Source: Cylicocyclus nassatus (taxonomy: Eukaryota > Nematoda > Chromadorea > Rhabditida > Strongylidae). From it: a stretch of DNA of 64,000 nucleotides. The stretch covers positions 60,309,823 to 60,373,822 of the forward strand of contig CATQJL010000112.1 of assembly GCA_958299035.1 (NCBI GenBank). Reading direction: 5' to 3'. The position numbers and the translations under genes were made by a program. How positions within the stretch are numbered: the first letter of the stretch is position 1; every line of letters begins with the position of its first letter. A model generated the notes under the pieces. It searched no databases and had not been told where the DNA came from. It saw only the letters and a list, made by a program, of their open reading frames with translations. Below, one piece after another: positions 57,739 through 64,000 of this stretch.

Positions 57739-58512
57739 TCCGGACCAAACTTGGCACACATACACTTCGGGCCCTGGCGGGTGTCACAGTCCACTTTTCG
57801 TTATCGATCGATGTCGATTTTACCGATTTTTATCGATTTTTTTGCAGAGTTCACTTACAGGGCTAGGAGTTGGCACAGGGGGCGAAGTGAGCATGGGGAT
57901 TCCGAATACAACATTAGTTTTCAGGATCGTCCATTACTTTTATCGATTTTATCGATTTTTTTTGTAAAGTTTGACCTGCGGGGCTGGGAGTTTGCACAGG
58001 GGGGTAATCGAGCATGCAGATTACGAACACAATATTAGTTTTCAGGATCGTCCATTACTTTTTCGATTTTATCGATTTTTTGAAAATTTGAGCTAGGGGG
58101 CTGGAATTTGGCACAGGAGTGTAATCGAGCATGCTGATCACCCCCCTGTGCGAACTCCCAGCCCCGTAGCTCAAACTTTGCAAAAAAATCGATAAAATCG
58201 ATAAAAGTAATGCACGATTTTAAAAACCAATATTGTATTCGGAATCCCCATGCTCACTTACCCCCCTGTGCCAACTCCCAGCCCCGTAGGTGAACTCAGC
58301 AAAAAAATCGATAAAAATCGATAAAATCGATATCGATCGATGACGAAAAGTAGCCTATGACACCCGCCGGGGCCCGATGTGTATGTGTGCCAAGTTTGGT
58401 CCGGATCGGTTCAGAAATGGAATTTTCTATTCGGAACATACGTACACACAGACAGACAGACATACAGACAGACAGACATACATACAAACAGATATTCAGC
58501 TTTATATATAAG
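57739..58512. repeat. Inverted-repeat element with TATCGAT arrays
   Basis: 57739 onward (TCCGGACCAAACTTGGCACA) is answered by the inverse at 58378-58405, and most of the sequence between folds around a centre near 58135. Each arm holds diverged units of about 115 bp containing TATCGATTTTATCGATTTTT, GGGCTGGGAGTTGGCACAGG and TTTTCAGGATCGTCCATTAC. The right side ends in GACAGACA repeats and TTTATATATAAGAT, a tail like those of retroposons. Confidence 0.75.
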
Positions 58513-59403
58513 ATATGAACATGGTAATCATGTTTACATTCATATTATTCTTATTTTCAAGCTTTCCACAGGTCTCTGTACCGAAGGCTAGACCCTTCAA
58601 ACGAGGTTTACTTCCAATTTCGTCCAATAAAATGGCTACATGTGCAAAGATTTTTTATCTTTCCGGTATCCTCACGCCTCCATTGGTTCTTCTTTCTGTA
58701 AGCACTCTTAAACGAGTACCCAGTAGTTGACAAGTGGACCCACTTCTATGGCCGTAATTCTTTTCATGGTGCCCCTTATGCATTGGTCGAGTTGTAGAGG
58801 GTCTCGTTGGATAAACCAAACTCGATAGTAGTCGATTCAGCTCTTCTAAATCTTCTTTTTTCCTTAATCAATGGCAAATAGACGGTCTTATTTTATGAAT
58901 GGAAAGTAGATAAGTAACGAGTGCTTGCCTTTACTTTCGGTTGGGGCTGGAGCCAGTCAACGGCGAAAGACATCCTAATGTTCGACATAAGATTCACTTA
59001 TTATACACAATTCTTCTGAGGTTGTAGTGGGAGAACGCCTTATTATGGTTTTCTAAAAAGTTTGAAAAAATGGCAAAGGATTACTTTTGTTTCGATAATA
59101 TCCATAATGTCGAAGTTCGCCTTCCAAGACCAAAAATTTACTAAAATGAAGCGAGATTCGAATTTTATATTATAATAACAACAAGTGTTGTCTGAAATTT
59201 TGACTGAAAACCAGTAAAATTATGTAAACAACATTGAGAACAATTTTCACATTCGATATCATTTATACTCATGAAACACGAAGACATACAGATTTATGAA
59301 AAAAAATACTAGTTATTTATTAGATAGATTAATGACTGAAAAATAAACAAAACAGCATTGAATATATAAAAGCTTGTGACTTGGTTTGGCCCGCTTCACC
59401 AGC
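58513..59403. other. Unassigned stretch
   Basis: No gene or element boundary could be supported. Confidence 0.4.
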
Positions 59404-59604
59404 TCAAGTAGAATGATTTTCAACGATCTTTATCAGAAATGACTCGGCGGCATGAGCTGAATCGCCTACCAGGCAGCCAGTATTCTGTCCGTCTTTCGTA
59501 ACCTGGTATTCTTGAAACTTCCAAGAGAACCGATTATAATGCGCCGGTTCGAGGAACGACGCATTAATTCGAATACGGAATATAACTTGACTACATGTCA
59601 ACAC
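59404..59604 (-). pseudogene. PIF/Harbinger transposase relic, fragment
   Basis: The minus-strand frame contains RINASFLEPAHYNRFSWKFQ and GCLVGDSAHAAESFLIK, homologous to the RWINAL...LGCLIGDSAYAPESF segment of copy 1, with the tyrosine of GDSAY changed to histidine. The rest of the domain is absent. Confidence 0.8.
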
Positions 59605-59869
59605 GTTAAAACTGGTCTAACATTTTTGTGTTGGGCTCGTCCCGCCTTTAATGCACTTCACCGTTTCGCTACCTGCTACCTGCTACATAAACTTCTAACG
59701 TGCTCAAAGGTATAGTATACAGTCCATATATGAATGAAAAGCTCAACAAATTTTGGTCTTGACCTCGACCTCAAGTGAAGCAGGCTCCGTCAGTAAAGAC
59801 TCCGCTTACGTTTTAAAACTGGTGAAAATCCAAGCAATTTTGTGTAGATGGCTCGTCAATTTAACCCAA

Positions 59870-60650
59870 TGGCCTGCCTGTTCAACATGGGAGCTAGCTG
59901 CGCATATCGCGCAGTTGTACTTACTTTTTGACAAGAAGTTTCATTACAGTTACAGTTTTATTTTTTATTACATAGCTTCCGATGAGAGTAAATTTTTTTC
60001 GTTTTAGTGAAAGGAGTTCGACGACCGTTATCAGAAAAAATTCATCAGCGCAAGCGAATGGCTTATCAACATTCTGTCCATCTTTCATATCTTGGTAGAG
60101 TCGAGATTCCCGAAACACTCGACTATCATGCGCCGATCTGAGGAACAACGCGTTGATTAACCGGACACTCAATATGTCGTCACATATCAGTCCGACGTTT
60201 ATCAAATGGTGTTGTTTACGACTAATGTAATCGGGCTCATCTTCATGAGGTGCCATTATTCACATCCGCGTTCCATCGATAAACCCATAATGTTGGGTAG
60301 ATTGTGGGACTCGAACACGTCTATGCTCTTGCGTCTTCGCTCCTCCGCTCCAGGTTAGTATACATTATATAAACAGGAACTTCAGCAAAATTTGTGAGAA
60401 TTCGACTGATGGTGGATTGGTCACAACCGGCCATACGCGTCTAGTCTCTTTGTTTGATGTCTCTCCCCAGCAATTTGGGACATATCGCAGTTTGCTGGAG
60501 GATGGACAACGGCTGCCATCGGTAGCTTGACCGTCCACAGATGTTCTTAATTAGATCACAAATTTTGTAGAAAACTCTTTTAATAAAACGGAAATCCTTT
60601 TTGAAAGCGACCTTTGCGAAATATCCTGGAATTCCTCGACTGCCCACCCA
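59870..60650 (-). pseudogene. PIF/Harbinger transposase relic, copy 2
   Basis: On the minus strand FKKDFRFIKRVFYKICDLIK, then CDQSTISRILTNFA, then MAPHEDEPDYISRKQHHLIN and SAHDSRVFRESRLYQD are read in separate frames. The GDSAY region is deleted or scrambled (GQNVDKPFACADEFFLI). It is the inverted counterpart of 55709-56450 and shares its 3' flanking sequence (GATATGCGCAGCT). Confidence 0.85.
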
Positions 60651-60817
60651 CCAAGTTGCTTTCTCCGTCGTCGTGCCCTCCCACCTCCTCTGCTTCTCTC
60701 CATCTAGCTTGACCGTTCAAGCTTGGTTCAATAAGCCAGAAACTTCGTAGAGGACCATGTCGAAAAAAAAAAACACTGTTATTCGCCGGTCAAGCGGAGT
60801 TCACTAGGGAGAAGGTC

Positions 60818-61021
60818 CACGGTCTTTTCGCACGGGCGCTCTCAAGTGCCACCCTGATTATGACTTGCCTTAACACGTCACGCACGCCGCAAACCTTTCC
60901 TCCCGTTGCTTTGCTTAGGAAAGTCGCCGCAGAGTGGTCGAGCGCGGTGGTGGACCTGTGTGGAAAGCATCACGGTAGTGCAAATCGCCCTACACCAGTT
61001 CACTAGCTAGTGCATTAGGCT
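60818..61021 (+). repeat. Dispersed repeat R1, copy 2
   Basis: It matches 744-945 in the same orientation. Confidence 0.75.
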
Positions 61022-63732
61022 GCCAAATTCTTGTGGACGCGGATTACAGACATTTTCGATGAAAGGTAAACTTGTTGAATCTTCTCCATGTTACAGCACT
61101 GCTTTTATGTTCTCTCGCTATTAAAACTAATAATCTTTGAGTTAAGAAGGCTCCACCTCCATATCAAGAGCCGGTGATATATTAAGTTGTCAACCTGGTC
61201 AACCCCGTCTGTGCGATGTTATCGCCATGGCTTTTTGAGCACCTCAGCAGTAACGCCAAAACTTTCAGGAATTTTCAAAATTTTTATCTTGATATTTTCG
61301 ACGAGCGCTGGTGACTGTTATGTAGGGCAAACCTTTGGCTACATTGTGGCTATTTTAGATTACGTGGACCGCGTTTATCAAGTCCGTTATAATTATTTAT
61401 TTGAGAAAAACCGCGGCTTTTTGAACACGTTTCACCACGTAAAATTTCCTAAAATTCCAAAAAGCTGATGTTTGAAGCAAATCAAACTTAGTTATATTGC
61501 ATAAATAATGTTTAATAACAAACAAGTTTCAGTTCGCGAAAACTTTGAAAGCTTTCATGTTTTTGCTGCAGTTGCGCGTTTCATGACTTTGCCAAAAATC
61601 GAGACTATCGAAGAAATAGGCCCGGTAAAGCTGCTTCATTCGATCTCAACTGAATTAAATTTCAGTTGAGGTTTCGACGAGTCAGCTTGCCTTCAGTCGA
61701 GCCATTGATTGATATTGCCAACCACCCACGATGATAAGATTGAGAGCGCCACGTTCATGCAAGTATACGAGTCAAAACGCGTTCATCAAACATTCGTATC
61801 TGCGGCGGCAGAGATGTGGCCGCATTTGACAGATCTTGGTGAAGGACGCCACCCTGCGCTGTATCTCCCCATTCACTGCATCTTCGTCCTGACTGCGCCG
61901 CCGCCAAGAAGCTGCACATCCTCTACGGCCTGCAAAGCGCCCTTCTTGGGCGCAAGGTTTGTTCACGATTTGTCAAATATCTTCTAGCAGCTTACACCCT
62001 AGTTTAGAATTTTTGAATTTTTGACAGCATGCGTAATTTTTCTCTATCGCTTGTACATGTAATCATTAAAATTATATTAGCTTGCGTAGACCGCGCCACC
62101 ACCCTAATCAAGTTGCGCTTCCGCGCGGGACCCTTTCACAAAGCGCACCACCACCCCATCGAGTGAAATAAACAGTTGGCAGCACTTATTGATTTAGAGA
62201 ATCATTATTTTTGATTCTTTGGTTTATACGGTCTCCTTGTGGATTCTTATGTAGTAAGAATGCTTTTCTCATATCCATCCTCTAATTTGTTTCTTTTTAT
62301 ACCGAAGACTTCAATTTGCACTTTTTCATACGTTTTCAAGCCCATCACAACCTGTTTAATTTTGATTCATGCTCATGAATGGGCAAGTTTGGAGCTACAT
62401 TTTGATCTTTTTACTGTGATAGTCAGTTTGCAGCAACCATAAAAGCTCGAATCTCTTCTCACCAATCAAGACTCTCACTTATGTTGTCTTAAAACTGCGC
62501 GTTAGATGGCACTTCTGTGCCATCAGTGACTGACCAAAATTATGAAGTCATTGTACACCATGTACAAGAAGTACAGACGATTTTACCTACAAAAGAGAAA
62601 GAAATGTGTGAGTGAGGAGCAAGACTTAAAGCCGTCCTCTTCGCAATAGTCTGTTGTGAGCATTCACGAGATCGCCGCAGGGAGCGGCGCAAGGCGTATG
62701 TCACTGTATTTGCGTTAGGACTGACTTATATTCCGCCATCACTATGCTTTTTGCTGAATTATACTGATTTCCTTGATGGCTTATCAAACTTCGGTTGTAG
62801 TTCCTCCTTTTCAAGTGCATGTTTTCTGCTCTTTTTTGAGCGTAGCGGCGGCCTCTTTCAAGTGAAAATTTGGCACTGTTTTGCATGTTGCCGGCGGTTT
62901 TGGTTTGATATGGCGACCACCAATCACGTTCGCGGCCGGTATCGGAGCGAAATCACGCCAAGACAAAGGCTGGGTTCATACTGATTCGTAAGTTCCGGAG
63001 GTGCTGAAACTATTCCGGATCTTATAGATCAGTATGGACCTAACCATAAGTCCAGCGCTAGATAGTGGTAATGGCCAGAGTTGGAAGTGGGAGGTGGTGG
63101 TTATTGGTCCTGGATAAACCACTTACGCTATCTTTGGGGTAATGTCCGATTTTCAGTTAATTCCTCCCCCCACCCGTTTTTCCCCGTGAGAAACCCACCG
63201 GGCCAGATTTGCCTTCAATACTTTCAAGTGCAGAGGAAGGGTACAAAGTTCAATACGAGGTTGCTACTTGTCAAAAGGGTGACGAATTGATGAGCAGTGA
63301 GTTGTTGTGTGATACTAACCAGGAAATCGTACTTTAGCTAGACTCGCTAATTTTCAAACTCAAGCACGCCGAGTTCCAACTCATGCACTTTGAAGCTTAT
63401 ACTTCCATCGGAACCATCGAAAACGAACCAGCAGACATTTGCTCTGCTCTGTCCTCAATTTGCACTGTTTTAGCGAGAACCTCGCTGTTCGTGTTCCTCG
63501 TGTTCCATGAAAGTCAGTGAAAGTTTTCTTTGGGTACATTTGAATGCATCTTTTATGGTCATCAGGAGCTCAAATTTTTGATACACAAATGTGATCAGTA
63601 TCGCAATAAAACAAGTCGAGGAGTCGGAGTCGAGGGCACTTATAGCTCGTCAAACAGTCAAGCAGCGAACGCCTCACCGCTTTGTACCCAATGCCATCGA
63701 ATCGCACTCTTAATTTCATGCTCTGATTTCTG
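61022..63732. other. Unassigned stretch
   Basis: GC-richer patches lie at 61800-61960 and 62080-62170, the latter with repeated CGC-ACCACC words. Open frames here have no recognisable motif or splice context, and no RNA gene was found. Confidence 0.4.
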
Positions 63733-63798
63733 AATTATTTGTATCCATTTTATCTGTATCAAGAATTATTTGTATTCATTTTATCTGTATCAAGACTT
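63733..63798. repeat. 33-bp tandem repeat, two copies
   Basis: GAATTATTTGTATCCATTTT followed by ATCTGTATCAA is repeated with a single substitution. Confidence 0.85.
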
Positions 63799-64000
63799 CA
63801 CTATGCTTAACTTAAGCTTTTTTGTCTATATCTAAATCTTGTAACTTTTCAAATTGAACTTCTGCGAACTATCCATAATTCGAACCTATCGAACATGAGA
63901 GAAAAATCTGTTAACATCAGCCTTTCACTACCAAAAAAGCTTTTGCTAAACTTACAATATGCTTTATTTGAGTATATATAGTATATGAGTTATATATATG

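Noticed and set aside
1..64000. CRISPR arrays, riboswitches, bacterial operons, rRNA genes
   Set aside because: None seen; the sequence has eukaryotic gene structure and no array of regularly spaced identical repeats with unique spacers.

Overview
The window looks like a gene-poor, transposon-rich stretch of a nematode nuclear genome. Three things point to a nematode. Candidate genes have very short introns (41-126 nt) ending in TTTTCAG/TTTTAG-type acceptors. One candidate pair is spaced like a nematode operon. A decayed mitochondrial trifunctional-protein beta-subunit (HADHB) copy at 52.2-53.6 kb translates to peptides closest, from memory, to nematode HADHB. There is no sign of bacterial gene organisation. 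A 23-N assembly gap lies at 14245-14267. The species is not determined.

Host-gene content that can be supported: a six-exon unknown gene (41988-43693, +) followed 52 nt later by a splice acceptor and a second small two-exon gene (43775-44049, +), which together look operon-like; a three-exon small gene on the minus strand (57671-56954) with an apparent one-base homopolymer frameshift; a broken three-exon gene encoding a Cys-rich protein (47735-48209, +) with two in-frame TGA codons; the HADHB pseudogene (53610-52245, -); and a few single candidate exons (14890-15071, 35535-35811, 54380-54562).

The rest is mobile DNA and its debris. The clearest structure is a complete 7109-bp LTR retrotransposon (26286-33394) lying on the minus strand, with two 778-bp LTRs, a TTCGC target duplication, a primer-binding site and a G-rich polypurine tract, but no recognisable gag or pol. 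It sits inside the terminal repeat of a mariner-type element (26261-34371). That element abuts a second mariner-type element (23855-26258), which abuts a third (23037-23847), each separated only by a TA-rich junction. At least seven mariner-type TIR elements are present. They have different terminal repeats, and most share one internal motif at mirror-image positions. Three hAT-type non-autonomous elements have exact 8-bp target duplications, and one of them (18129-20384) hosts a mariner element. An IS630/Tc1-type DDE transposase with two candidate introns is at 45752-44199 (-). Three PIF/Harbinger transposase relics lie at 55.7-60.7 kb. Several large foldbacks, a 1-kb microsatellite (50.6-51.7 kb) and tandem duplications fill much of the remaining sequence.

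Layout: 0-15 kb, TIR elements, a minisatellite and a 0.8-1.07 kb tandem duplication; 15-22 kb, a foldback, a hAT element with nested mariner, and an LTR relic; 22-34.4 kb, the nested mariner/LTR cluster; 34.4-41.5 kb, two palindromic mariner elements and hairpin repeats; 41.9-46.1 kb, the gene pair, the transposase gene and a hAT element; 46-52 kb, a TIR element, a broken gene and the microsatellite; 52-57.7 kb, the HADHB pseudogene, a Harbinger relic and the small three-exon gene; 57.7-64 kb, an inverted-repeat element, Harbinger relics and otherwise unassigned sequence.
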